From: Rhizobium sp. RU33A
GTDB taxonomy: Bacteria; Pseudomonadota; Alphaproteobacteria; Rhizobiales; Rhizobiaceae
Length of the DNA stretch: 64,000 nucleotides
Reading direction: 5' to 3'
Assembly: GCF_900156055.1 (NCBI RefSeq)
Contig: NZ_FTMQ01000007.1
Location: 150,851 to 214,850, forward strand
The notes beneath the pieces were generated by a model. The model was given only the letters and a program-made list of their open reading frames with translations. It ran no database searches and was not told where the DNA came from. Below, piece after piece: positions 56,164 through 64,000 of the stretch (its first letter is position 1; every line of letters starts with the position of its first letter). A program made the position numbers and the translations under genes.

Positions 56164-59100
56164 TCACGACGACAGCGCTTCCTTCGGTTTTGCACCGCCG
56201 AAAATCTGCCGGATGATGACGAAAAACGACGGTACGAAGAAGATTCCGAGCGCCGTGGCCGTAAACATGCCGCCTAGGACGCCAATACCGATGGAATTCT
56301 GCGCTGCAGAGCCTGCGCCGGTCGCGATGGCGAGCGGAACCACACCCAGAATGAAGGCCAGCGAGGTCATGATGATGGGACGCAACCGGAGCTTTGCAGC
56401 TTCGAGTGTTGCATCAATGACACTGATTCCCGCAGCCTGGCGATCTTTCGCGAACTCCACGATCAGAATCGCATTCTTTGCCGCGAGACCGATCGTCGTG
56501 AGCAGTCCGACCTTGAAATAGACGTCGTTCGACTGCCCGAAGACATAGGCCGCAGCCACCGCTCCCAGAACACCAACCGGCACCGCCATGATGACCGAGA
56601 ACGGGATCGACCAGCTCTCATAGAGCGCCGCAAGGCATAGGAAGACGATCAGGACCGAGAGCGCGTAGAGCATCGGGGCCTGCGAACCGGACAGGCGCTC
56701 CTGATAGGAGATGCCCTGCCAGGCTACGGTGTAGCCACCACCCAGATCCGCCGTCAGTTGCTCCATGGTATCCATGGCCGTGCCGGAGCTCACGCTGCCG
56801 CCTGCTGCCCCTTCCATCGAGATCGCGCCGACGCCGTTGAACCTGCTGAGCGTCGGTGCGCCGCTGATCCACTGCGTTTTGATGAAGGACGAGAAGGGAA
56901 CCATCTCGCCGTTGGCATTGCGGGCGTGCCAGTCGTTGATCGCGGTTTCCTGCATGCGGTAAGGCGCGTCGCCCTGGACATAGACCGGCTTCAATTCGCC
57001 GTTCAGGGTGAAGTCGTTGACGTCACGGCCAGCAAAGATGGTCGACAGCATGCTGTTGACGGTTGCGATGTCGAGGCCCATTGCTCCCATCTTTTCCTGG
57101 TCGAGCAGAAGCTTCAACTGGGTTTCAGCCGGCGGGTTGTTCGAGCGCAGCGAGCTCACGTTCGGATTGGAGCTGCCCACCTGCATCAATTGCTGCGATG
57201 CGGCCGTCAGCGCTTCGGTGCCTCTGTTGCCGCTATCGACCAGATACATGGAGAAGCCACTCGATGTGCCGAGACCGGGGATCGCAGGCGGCGCCAGGGG
57301 GAAGACCATCGCATCACGAAGCGTGAAGAAATAGCCCATGGCGCGCTGGACGACGGCAGGCGCGGCAAGCTGTGGGTCTTCGCGGAGTTCGAAGTCCTTC
57401 AGCTTGGCAAAGACCAGCGCGTAGTTCGGGCCGGCACCGACAAAGGAGAAGCCGGAGACGGAGAAAACGTCCTGGATCGCGTCCTTTTCCTGGTCGAGGT
57501 AGTAGTCCTCGATTTTCTTGATGATCTCTTCGGTGCGCGGGACCGTTGCGCCGTTCGGCAGCTGGACGATCGTCATCAGCACACCCTGGTCTTCTTCCGG
57601 GAGGAAGGAGGAGGGCAGGCGCATGAAGAACCAGCTCATGCCAGCGATCACGACCGCGAACATCAGCATGACCCGAAGCGGGCGATTGAGAAGATAGCCG
57701 ATCGACGAGACATAGCCGCCGGTCGCACGATCGAAGTTACGGTTGAACCAGCCGCCAAGACCGCCCTTCGGCTTGTGATGGTCGACCGGCTTCAACATCG
57801 TGGCGCAAAGCGCTGGCGTCAGAACGAGTGCGACGACAGCCGAAAGCAGCATTGCCGAGACGATGGTCACTGAGAACTGGCGGTAGATGATGCCGGTCGA
57901 GCCGCCGAAGAAGGCCATCGGAATGAAGACAGCCGTCAGGACAAGTGCGATGCCGACGATAGCCCCGGTGATTTCGCCCATCGACTTTTCGGTGGCTTCA
58001 AGCGGAGACAGTCCTTCCTCGGACATGATACGTTCGACGTTTTCGACGACGACGATCGCATCGTCGACGAGCAGACCGATCGCCAGAACCATGGCGAACA
58101 TGGTGAGGGTGTTGATCGAGTAGCCCGTCAGCGCGAGGATGCCGAAGGTGCCGAGAAGAACGACGGGCACCGCAATCATCGGAATGATCGTGGCGCGCAG
58201 GTTCTGCAGGAAGACGAGCAGCACCACGAAGACCAGCACGATGGCTTCGAGCAGGGTATGAACAACCTTTTCGATCGACAGCTGCACGAAAGGCGTGGTG
58301 TCGTAGGGATAGGTTATGACCACGTTTTCCGGCAGCGAGGGGGCAATCGTGGCAAGCTGCGACTTCACGCGTTCTGCCGTATCCAATGCATTGGCACCGG
58401 TTGCCAGGTTGATGGCGAAACCGGTCGCCGGATTCCGGTTGGAGCGGGTCTTGGTGGCGTAGCTTTCCTGGCCGACCTCGATGCGCGCGACGTCGCTCAG
58501 TCGCACGGTGGCGCCGTCGGTCTCTGTCTTCAGGATGATGGATTCGAAGTCTGATACGGACTGCAGCTGGCTTTGCGCGGTCACGGTTACCGTCAGCTGC
58601 TGACCGGCCGGTGCCGGCTGGCTGCCGAGGGCGCCAACGGAAACCTGCGTGTTCTGCGCCTGGATGGCGGCGGTCACGTCCGTCGGTGTCAACTGGAACT
58701 TGTTGAGTTTGAACGGGTCGAGCCAGACGCGCATGGCATAGCCGGTGCCGAACACTTCAAGGCTGCCTACGCCTTCCAGACGCTTGATCTGATCCTCGAT
58801 CTGCGAGGAGAAGATGTCGCCGAGTTCGACATTGCTGCGGGCGCCATCGGTGGACACCAGTGCGCCGACCAGCAGGATGCTCGAGGTCGAGCGTGTCACC
58901 GATATGCCGGCCGACTGGACGATATCAGGCAGCTGCGACTGGACCAGCTGCAATTTGTTCTGGACCTGAACCTGGGCAATTTCGGGATCGATCGAGTTGC
59001 CGAAGGTCAGTGAGACGGAGGCGGAGCCGGTGCTCGACGATGACGTCATATACGTCAGGTCATCGAGGCCGGTCATGCCGTCTTCGATGATCGATGTGAC

Positions 59101-59280
59101 GGATTTCTCCACCGTCTCCGCGCTTGCGCCGTTATAGCTTGCCGATATCTGCACGGTAGTCGGTGCGATTTCCGGGTACTGCGAAATCGACAGCGTCGAA
59201 ATCGCGAGCGCGCCGCCGAGCATGATGATGATCGCGATCACCCATGCAAAGATCGGGCGTCGAATGAAATACTGGGCCAT
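56164..59280 (-). CDS. RND multidrug efflux transporter (AcrB/HAE1 family)
   Basis: A 1038-residue proton-driven inner-membrane pump. It begins MAQYFIRRPIFAWVIAIIIM, has twelve membrane segments in two halves with large periplasmic loops, and carries the proton-relay aspartate pair in AIGLLVDDAIVVVENVERI in TM4, with the TM10 lysine region in the second half. Motif DPEIAQVQVQNKLQLVQSQL is typical of HAE1. It is preceded by the membrane-fusion protein gene (41 bases) and followed by the outer-membrane channel, forming a tripartite pump for hydrophobic drugs, bile-like compounds or plant phenolics. Confidence 0.96.
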   Translation of the reverse strand: MAQYFIRRPIFAWVIAIIIMLGGALAISTLSISQYPEIAPTTVQISASYNGASAETVEKSVTSIIEDGMTGLDDLTYMTSSSSTGSASVSLTFGNSIDPEIAQVQVQNKLQLVQSQLPDIVQSAGISVTRSTSSILLVGALVSTDGARSNVELGDIFSSQIEDQIKRLEGVGSLEVFGTGYAMRVWLDPFKLNKFQLTPTDVTAAIQAQNTQVSVGALGSQPAPAGQQLTVTVTAQSQLQSVSDFESIILKTETDGATVRLSDVARIEVGQESYATKTRSNRNPATGFAINLATGANALDTAERVKSQLATIAPSLPENVVITYPYDTTPFVQLSIEKVVHTLLEAIVLVFVVLLVFLQNLRATIIPMIAVPVVLLGTFGILALTGYSINTLTMFAMVLAIGLLVDDAIVVVENVERIMSEEGLSPLEATEKSMGEITGAIVGIALVLTAVFIPMAFFGGSTGIIYRQFSVTIVSAMLLSAVVALVLTPALCATMLKPVDHHKPKGGLGGWFNRNFDRATGGYVSSIGYLLNRPLRVMLMFAVVIAGMSWFFMRLPSSFLPEEDQGVLMTIVQLPNGATVPRTEEIIKKIEDYYLDQEKDAIQDVFSVSGFSFVGAGPNYALVFAKLKDFELREDPQLAAPAVVQRAMGYFFTLRDAMVFPLAPPAIPGLGTSSGFSMYLVDSGNRGTEALTAASQQLMQVGSSNPNVSSLRSNNPPAETQLKLLLDQEKMGAMGLDIATVNSMLSTIFAGRDVNDFTLNGELKPVYVQGDAPYRMQETAINDWHARNANGEMVPFSSFIKTQWISGAPTLSRFNGVGAISMEGAAGGSVSSGTAMDTMEQLTADLGGGYTVAWQGISYQERLSGSQAPMLYALSVLIVFLCLAALYESWSIPFSVIMAVPVGVLGAVAAAYVFGQSNDVYFKVGLLTTIGLAAKNAILIVEFAKDRQAAGISVIDATLEAAKLRLRPIIMTSLAFILGVVPLAIATGAGSAAQNSIGIGVLGGMFTATALGIFFVPSFFVIIRQIFGGAKPKEALSS

Positions 59281-59321
59281 GGATTATCCTCTACGCCTCG
59301 ATTGCCTGGTCTGTCGCACAA

Positions 59322-60530
59322 TCAGGGTTGTGCGGCAGGGGCGGCAGCCGGCGCCGCAGTTTCCTGGACGATTCCGTTCTCATCAATCTGTGCTTCTACC
59401 GGCTGGACGGGGGCGCCGTCGCCAATCCACTGGAAGCCGTCGACGATGAGCTTGTCGCCATCATTGATGCCACTGGCGACGAGCCAGTTGTTGCCGGAAA
59501 CCTGCGCTTCGTCGAAGATCCGGGTCTCGACCGTGTTCTCGGCCGTGACGAACTTTGCGGAAAGCTCGCCATTGGCGCTGCGCGTGGCTGCGCGCTGGGG
59601 GATCAGGAAGCCGTCTTCCGTGCCGACGGTCACCGTGGCGCGGACGTACATGCCTGGCAGGATGAGACCATCGGGATTGTCGAACACAGCACGGATCGAA
59701 TAGGTGCCGGTCGTCTGACTGACCGCCATTTCCGACATGTCGAGCTTGCCGACAACTGGGTATTCGTGGCCGTCCTCAAGCGTCAGCCGGATTTCGGATG
59801 CGCCGTTTTCGTTGCGGTTGATGCGACCCTCGGTGATGGCCTCGCGCAGACGAAGGAGATTGACGCTCGATTCCGTCAGATCGATGTAGATCGGGTCAAG
59901 ACGGCGCAGGGTCATCAGGCTGTCGGTCTGGTTCGCCGTGACGACGTTGCCGACCGAGTAGCGCGATGCGGTCGTCACTCCTTCGAAGGGCGCGCGAATT
60001 TCTGTGAGGGCGAGCTCGATCTCGGCGGAGCGCAGCGCTGCATTTGCCTGGGCGACATCGGCCTCAGCCTGCAGAAGCGTGACGCGGGCGTTTTCGAGCT
60101 CCACCTGGGTGGCGCCGCTGCCGACCAGCCGTTCCTGACGCGCAAGATTGGTCCGTGCCGTCGGCACGCCGGCTTCAGCCTTCTGCAGACTGGCCTGAGC
60201 CTGGGCCTGGGCGGCGCGGTAAGTGTCGTCTTCGATCTTGTAGAGCAGATCTCCCGCCTGGACTTCGCTGCCTTCCTTGAAGGCAATTTCCTTGATGATA
60301 CCGCTTACGCGTGGGCGAATTTCTGCGGTCTGGAAGGCTGCTGCGCGCCCTGGCAGGGTACTGGTCAGCGGTTGCGGCGCCTTCTTCATCATGAGAACGC
60401 TCACCGCTGCAGGTGGGCGTTCGCCGCCAGACGCCGCGGCGCCGCCGTCAGCCGTGCCCTGATCGGAGCAACCCGCCAGGGCCGCGGTGCAAACGAGAAT
60501 GGCGGAGGCAAGTCTGAAGCTTGGGCGCAT
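59322..60530 (-). CDS. RND efflux membrane-fusion lipoprotein (AcrA family)
   Basis: A 402-residue periplasmic adaptor. ATG at 60530 begins a signal peptide with the lipobox AALAGC, so the protein is anchored by lipid to the inner membrane. The lipoyl halves (EIRPRVSGIIKEIAFKEGSE and IRAPFEGVTTASRYSVGN), coiled-coil hairpin between them, beta-barrel and membrane-proximal domain are all visible. The tail is rich in Ala and Pro. First structural gene of the pump, downstream of the TetR gene on the same strand. Confidence 0.94.
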   Translation of the reverse strand: MRPSFRLASAILVCTAALAGCSDQGTADGGAAASGGERPPAAVSVLMMKKAPQPLTSTLPGRAAAFQTAEIRPRVSGIIKEIAFKEGSEVQAGDLLYKIEDDTYRAAQAQAQASLQKAEAGVPTARTNLARQERLVGSGATQVELENARVTLLQAEADVAQANAALRSAEIELALTEIRAPFEGVTTASRYSVGNVVTANQTDSLMTLRRLDPIYIDLTESSVNLLRLREAITEGRINRNENGASEIRLTLEDGHEYPVVGKLDMSEMAVSQTTGTYSIRAVFDNPDGLILPGMYVRATVTVGTEDGFLIPQRAATRSANGELSAKFVTAENTVETRIFDEAQVSGNNWLVASGINDGDKLIVDGFQWIGDGAPVQPVEAQIDENGIVQETAAPAAAPAAQP

Positions 60531-60673
60531 CAAGGAATCCCACTGAGAAAGGTCACGGAACATTGCGAATCAGGTACCAGCGCCACTGGGTTCAGGGGCT
60601 GGCAAGCCGAAGAGAAGGGGCGCATCCAAGCGATGCGGTTCTCTTCAGTCGAAGTGACGTAAATAAACAATCG

Positions 60674-61339
60674 TCACTTTGCAAGTGGCGACCGCAGTGC
60701 AGCATCGATCAGGCCGACGACTTCCCGACAACGTGTTGCCATTATGCCAGCCTTCTCCATCCCTGTCATGACAGGGTGAATGACACAGGCTAGGGCATCG
60801 AAGGTCGCGTTTGCCAATCTCGGTACGTCGTCTGCATTGTAGACGCCTTCCTCAATACCGGCCTGGATGATTTCTGCGATCATGCCGACGACGATCTCGC
60901 GGAACCGATCGCCACAATCGAGTTCCTCTGTGATCGTCACGAGGATCATCTCGAAAACGAAGGGTGCATCCTTCTGCTCGGCAAGATGCTCCTGCATAAG
61001 ATGATGGGCGAGCGCGCAAAGTCGTTCGGGCGCGGGCTTGTCGCTGGCCAGCGCCTTCAACGCATGCAGCGTCTGTTCGATCGCGCGGGTTGCGATCGCA
61101 TCGACAAGGCTCGTCTTGGTTCTGAAATGCTTGAAGACATTGGCCGGTGACATCGACAGTTCGGCCGCAATGTCTGCGATCGTGACGCTGGCATAGCCAT
61201 GAGTCCGGAAAAGCTTCTCGGCGGTGTTCAGGATTTCTTCGCGCGTCTCTTCAGCGGGCCTGCGCGGACGACGCACGGGAACGCCGTCACCCTTGTCGGG
61301 GCAGCATGCGCCAGATCGTGCGCGAGGGTCCTGATCCAT
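60674..61339 (-). CDS. TetR-family repressor of the RND operon
   Basis: A 221-residue TetR regulator. The DNA-binding domain covers about 28-75 (EEILNTAEKLFRTHGYASVT and SPANVFKHFRTKTSLVDAI); the C-terminal ligand domain is all helical. ATG at 61339 starts after a purC stop 13 bases away, so it may be read through from purC; the frame is open far upstream inside purC but that is antisense-type noise. It lies on the same strand as the pump it probably represses, with 143 bases before the adaptor gene, rather than divergent as is common. Confidence 0.9.
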   Translation of the reverse strand: MDQDPRARSGACCPDKGDGVPVRRPRRPAEETREEILNTAEKLFRTHGYASVTIADIAAELSMSPANVFKHFRTKTSLVDAIATRAIEQTLHALKALASDKPAPERLCALAHHLMQEHLAEQKDAPFVFEMILVTITEELDCGDRFREIVVGMIAEIIQAGIEEGVYNADDVPRLANATFDALACVIHPVMTGMEKAGIMATRCREVVGLIDAALRSPLAK

Positions 61340-61352
61340 GGGGCCGCCTTTC

Positions 61353-62297
61353 TCAGGGGAAGTACGAGGCCAGATTTTGGCGGATACGGGCGAGGGGGCT
61401 TTCGCCACTGTCATCAGGCTGGAACGGCAGCCCCGTGATCGCTTCGAAGGCCTTAATATAGACCTTAGATGTCTCCTCGACCAGTGACGCTGGAATTTCC
61501 GGGATGGGATCGAGATAGGGATCGCAACGTTCTGCAACCCAGGCGCGGACGAAATCCTTGTCGAAACTTTGCGGTCGTTCACCCTTTTCAAAGCTTGCCT
61601 GGTAACTGTCGGCAATCCAGTAGCGGCTGCTGTCAGGGGTGTGGATTTCATCGGCGAGAATGATCGTGCCGTTCTCGTCCGTGCCGAATTCATATTTCGT
61701 GTCGACGAGGATCAGGCCACGCTTTTCGGCAAGCTCCTGGCCACGAGCGAACAGCGCCAGTGCGTAGCGCGACAGTGTTTCCCACTGCTTGGCCGTCAAG
61801 AGCTCCTTCTCGATGATCTCGGCTGGCGTTAGGGGCTCGTCGTGGCCACCGTCGAATTCCTTGCTGGTCGGCGTGATGATCGGGGTAGGGAGCTTTTCGT
61901 TGTCGCGCATGCCGTCGGGCAGAGTGATCCCGTACATCTCGCGCTCGCCCTTCTTATAGAGAGTAAGGATCGATGTCCCCGTGGTGCCGGCGAGGTAGCC
62001 ACGCACCACGATCTCCACCGGGAGGATCTCCAGGCGCTTTCCGACGACGACATTGGGGTCGGGGTAGGAGATGACATGGTTCGGGCAGATGTCGCTGGTC
62101 TTTTCGAACCAGTAGCGGGCCGTCTGGGTCAAAACCTGACCCTTATAAGGGATGCAGGTGAGAATCCTGTCGAAAGCGCTCAGGCGATCGGTGGAAATGA
62201 TAACGCGGCTGCCATCGGGAAGATCGTAGTTTTCGCGCACCTTACCGCGATAGTAGTTCGGTAGTTCCGGATAATGGGCTTCGGAAAGGATGCGCAT
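61353..62297 (-). CDS. purC: SAICAR synthase
   Basis: Phosphoribosylaminoimidazole-succinocarboxamide synthase, ATP-dependent, in de novo purine synthesis. The 314 residues show [46 protein letters not shown] and [15 protein letters not shown], with the late [12 protein letters not shown] segment. It is the longer, eukaryote-like form of PurC; rhizobia often also encode a short PurC near purSQL, so this may be a second copy. Nothing else of the pur pathway except purU is in the window. Confidence 0.93.
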   Translation of the reverse strand: MRILSEAHYPELPNYYRGKVRENYDLPDGSRVIISTDRLSAFDRILTCIPYKGQVLTQTARYWFEKTSDICPNHVISYPDPNVVVGKRLEILPVEIVVRGYLAGTTGTSILTLYKKGEREMYGITLPDGMRDNEKLPTPIITPTSKEFDGGHDEPLTPAEIIEKELLTAKQWETLSRYALALFARGQELAEKRGLILVDTKYEFGTDENGTIILADEIHTPDSSRYWIADSYQASFEKGERPQSFDKDFVRAWVAERCDPYLDPIPEIPASLVEETSKVYIKAFEAITGLPFQPDDSGESPLARIRQNLASYFP

Positions 62298-62380
62298 GGA
62301 TGTCCTCGATGTCTCTTCGGAGGTGGAGGGTTTGACAGGGTGGCTGTTGCCCCGCGGTACCCGAAAGAGATGGCGGTTTC

Positions 62381-62415
62381 AAAGAAAAAGCGCATGGGGA
62401 CCGCCCATGCGCTTT
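62381..62415 (-). terminator. Terminator after the CbiM-like gene
   Basis: On the minus strand AAAGCGCATGGG pairs with CCCATGCGCTTT (62415-62404 with 62398-62387) and the stem runs into TTTTTCTTT. It ends the riboswitch-controlled transcript before purC. Confidence 0.85.
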
Positions 62416-62431
62416 CGATATCGTCATGTGG

Positions 62432-63115
62432 TCAAACGGCTGCGCGATGCAGGCGCCCGTTGAAGAGTCCGTTGTCCGTTGCCTGTCGAAGCGACTTGGC
62501 GGCCGCGAGCACCGCGATATCGACGAGCGGCTCGATCAGGATCACCGTCATATAGGCGGCACCGAAGGTTGCAATGCTTGAGAGGCTCTCCGCGGTGAAA
62601 CCGTGGCCGTAGAGCGCCCAGAAGGCGACCCAGGCAACGATCCCGCCCTGATAGGCGGTGGATAGCGCAAGTGCATCCTTATAGCCAACATCCACATAAG
62701 CTTTCTTCTCCGGAATGATGTGCGCGGCGAGCTTGCTGATGACAAAGAGCGGCACGATCAGTGTCGTGACGTTCATCCCGTATTGCGGCAAATCGAACGG
62801 CGCAAACAATAGCCCCTGGAGCAGGAGCCCAAGAGCCAGGCCGATCGAGGCTGCGCCGGCACCGAAGATCAGGAAGAGTGTCGAGCCGAGGATGAGATGC
62901 ACTTCGGAGACGCCGACCGGATGATGGGGCAGGACTTCGAAGAAGGAGAAGACGAGAGCTGTCGTGATCAAGGTCCTGGCCGCAAGACCGGTCGGGGTCG
63001 CTTTCGCCTTGAGGTCGTCGACAACCATCTTGCCGACAAGCCCGAAGGAGAGTGCTGCTGTCGCGTAGCTTAAAGCGAGTTTGGCGCCGTCCACGACGCC
63101 GGGTTCAATATGCAT
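62432..63115 (-). CDS. CbiM-like cobalt transport permease
   Basis: A 227-residue membrane protein with about six hydrophobic segments. It starts MHIEPGVVDGAKLALSY; in CbiM/NikM the N-terminal Met and His2 bind the metal, and MHI is conserved here. A second conserved His is in VSEVHLILGSTLF. ATG at 63115 is set by this N terminus. A cobalamin riboswitch lies just upstream, so the gene is shut off by B12 and probably imports cobalt for its synthesis. The partner genes cbiN, cbiQ and cbiO are not adjacent, which is unusual for an energy-coupling-factor transporter. Confidence 0.8.
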   Translation of the reverse strand: MHIEPGVVDGAKLALSYATAALSFGLVGKMVVDDLKAKATPTGLAARTLITTALVFSFFEVLPHHPVGVSEVHLILGSTLFLIFGAGAASIGLALGLLLQGLLFAPFDLPQYGMNVTTLIVPLFVISKLAAHIIPEKKAYVDVGYKDALALSTAYQGGIVAWVAFWALYGHGFTAESLSSIATFGAAYMTVILIEPLVDIAVLAAAKSLRQATDNGLFNGRLHRAAV

Positions 63116-63180
63116 AACTATGTCCTTTCGTCCGCGCCCACCGCGCGGGAGAGTGAATGCCGCGTTCACGGCGCCAAGCG

Positions 63181-63366
63181 ATGGCAGGTCTCCTGGCTCA
63201 CGGGTCAGGGCTTCGGTCCGCCTTATCAGCTGAAGGCCAATGGCTTTTCGGACGTCGCTCGCCGTTCACAGTTGCGGGGGCAGCCACGGTTTCGGCCCCT
63301 GATGGGTAGTCCTCACCGTATTCCCTCTTCGTCCGCCCTTCCGGTCTTGTCGGGGCGGAACCATCA
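63181..63366 (-). promoter_or_regulatory. Cobalamin riboswitch
   Basis: On the minus strand the order of conserved elements is complete: GGTTCC near 63362, GGGAATACGGTG, the core GGCTGCCCCCGCAACTGT, and the B12 box GAGCCAGGAGACCTGCC at the 3-prime end (about 63200-63184). It lies 66 bases upstream of the CbiM-like start and should reduce expression when adenosylcobalamin is bound. Confidence 0.93.
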
Positions 63367-63522
63367 CAGAGGAGAGATTAGGTCCTGTGATGAAGCGATG
63401 TCCAGCAGTTTGCGACGTCAGTGGCCGGTAAACTGCGACAGTTTGGCAAAAGCCAATTTGCCACATTGTGAGGTGAGGGGTGTCCATCTGCGGAGAGACC
63501 GCAGACATAGAAAGGTTACGAC

Positions 63523-63735
63523 ATGGCTCAGATGATTTACCGCGTGCCGCTGTTTGGCTGGATGCTGAGGGAAGCGATTTACGGACCGACGACCGCCAAG
63601 GTCCTGTTCGTGGTCAATATGCTTTTGCTCTGGCTGCTCGCCATTGTCGCATTCGGCTATCCCGCGATCATCCTGCCGGCGCTTGCAGCCGTGCCGAGCA
63701 TGTTTGTGGTGCTGCTGCTGATTACCAAAGGGTAA
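63523..63735 (+). CDS. Small two-helix membrane protein
   Basis: A 70-residue hypothetical protein, MAQMIYRVPLFGWMLREAIY, with two hydrophobic segments at about 27-45 and 46-66 separated by a Gly-Tyr-Pro turn. AAAGG lies about 10 bases before the ATG. No family is recognised with certainty; small proteins of this type are common in rhizobia. An inverted repeat TTGGC-AAAA-GCCAA sits upstream near 63444-63457. Confidence 0.6.
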   Translation: MAQMIYRVPLFGWMLREAIYGPTTAKVLFVVNMLLLWLLAIVAFGYPAIILPALAAVPSMFVVLLLITKG

Positions 63736-63910
63736 AGGGGAAGCCCGGTCTTTTAACTCTGGCCCAGAGTTCCCATATAGGGATTGACGAGCGCGCCATC
63801 GTGTTCGCCCGGCAAAAGTGGCCGGATGCGGGGACGTGCAAGTGAGGGCCGATTTTTTTCCTTTGAAATCAGTCACTTGAAAAAAACGACAGTTTTTTGA
63901 CAATTGGCTG
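63736..63910. other. Intergenic region before the rrn-type promoter
   Basis: No coding sequence seen. The right half is AT-rich with runs of T and A (63850-63900), which could act as an UP element for the promoter that follows. Confidence 0.4.
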
Positions 63911-63939
63911 TTGACGGTTTGCGGGAGTAGCCGTATAAG
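63911..63939 (+). promoter_or_regulatory. Strong sigma-70 promoter, probably of an rRNA operon
   Basis: TTGACG at 63911-63916 and TATAAG at 63934-63939 are separated by exactly 17 bases, with AT-rich sequence upstream and a GC-rich, C-starting discriminator after. Layout and the following GAGAGGCGGCG resemble promoters before rhizobial 16S rRNA genes. The rRNA itself would lie beyond the window, so this reading cannot be confirmed here. Confidence 0.55.
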
Positions 63940-64000
63940 CCGCTTCACCGAACGAGAGGCGGCGCCGAACGGCCCGCCGGACTGGTTCAGAAAGATCTCG

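Overview
The window reads as one contiguous piece of an alphaproteobacterial chromosome, most likely from Rhizobiaceae (Rhizobium/Agrobacterium relatives). The reasons are the high GC content, dense bidirectional coding, promoter motifs of the EcfG general stress sigma factor, an ExoP/GumC, ExoQ-like and Wzx polysaccharide set, an AcrAB-type efflux operon with its own TetR regulator, and a cobalamin riboswitch in front of a CbiM-like gene. I saw no insertion sequence, prophage, CRISPR array, tRNA or rRNA gene. About 50 protein genes can be supported; the first (pbpC) is cut by the window edge. Antisense frames are open over long stretches because of the GC-rich third codon position, and I treated these as shadows.

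Layout. 1-6606: pbpC and an alpha-2-macroglobulin, a periplasmic defence pair. 6700-8905: a LysR regulator divergent from glutaryl-CoA dehydrogenase. 9150-14873: a PAS protein, glgX, and a stress-flavoured group (DUF3008 protein, short-chain dehydrogenase, MgtC-like protein, a protein with a TFPASDP tail, a lone receiver domain), with two EcfG-type promoters. 14881-16664: riboflavin synthase and a PfkB kinase. 16813-19398: exbB-exbD-tonB. 19403-20995: a phosphotransferase/P-loop kinase fusion. 20996-28475: lysine catabolism, with amaA-amaB, a divergent LysR and a 975-residue fusion of a hydroxylysine-kinase-like domain to a phospho-lyase. 28592-29476: purU.

29910-38590 is a Wzy-type polysaccharide locus: secreted GH5 glucanase, GT2, O-antigen-ligase-like polymerase, GumC-like chain-length protein, Wzx flippase, DUF6492 protein and a GT4-like transferase. 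38932-46437 looks like a lipid-linked pentose (decaprenyl-phospho-arabinose-like) module: HAD-UbiA fusion, DprE1 homologue, SMR/ArnE-like small transporter, extended SDR, class III aminotransferase and a polytopic GT-C-like protein. 46555-49362 holds the complete EF-P beta-lysylation set (epmB, epmA, efp). 49516-50773: a YdcH-like small protein and an OxyR-like regulator without the redox cysteines. 50808-54541: gabT-gabD with a divergent MerR-XRE-cupin regulator. 54607-62297: RND efflux operon (TetR, MFP, RND, OMF) downstream of purC. 62432-63735: riboswitch-controlled CbiM-like protein and a small membrane protein. The window ends in a strong promoter of the kind that precedes rRNA operons.

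How the genes fit together. Glutaryl-CoA dehydrogenase, AmaA, AmaB and the kinase/phospho-lyase fusion converge on alpha-aminoadipate semialdehyde and glutaryl-CoA, and the two LysR regulators beside them are clear paralogues. The polysaccharide and lipid-linked-pentose blocks are adjacent and could together build and decorate an envelope glycan. The most interesting candidates for undescribed biology are the kinase-phospho-lyase fusion as a bacterial 5-hydroxylysine pathway, the DprE1/UbiA pentose module, the cysteine-less OxyR with an OxyR-type site, and the three-domain regulator of gabTD.
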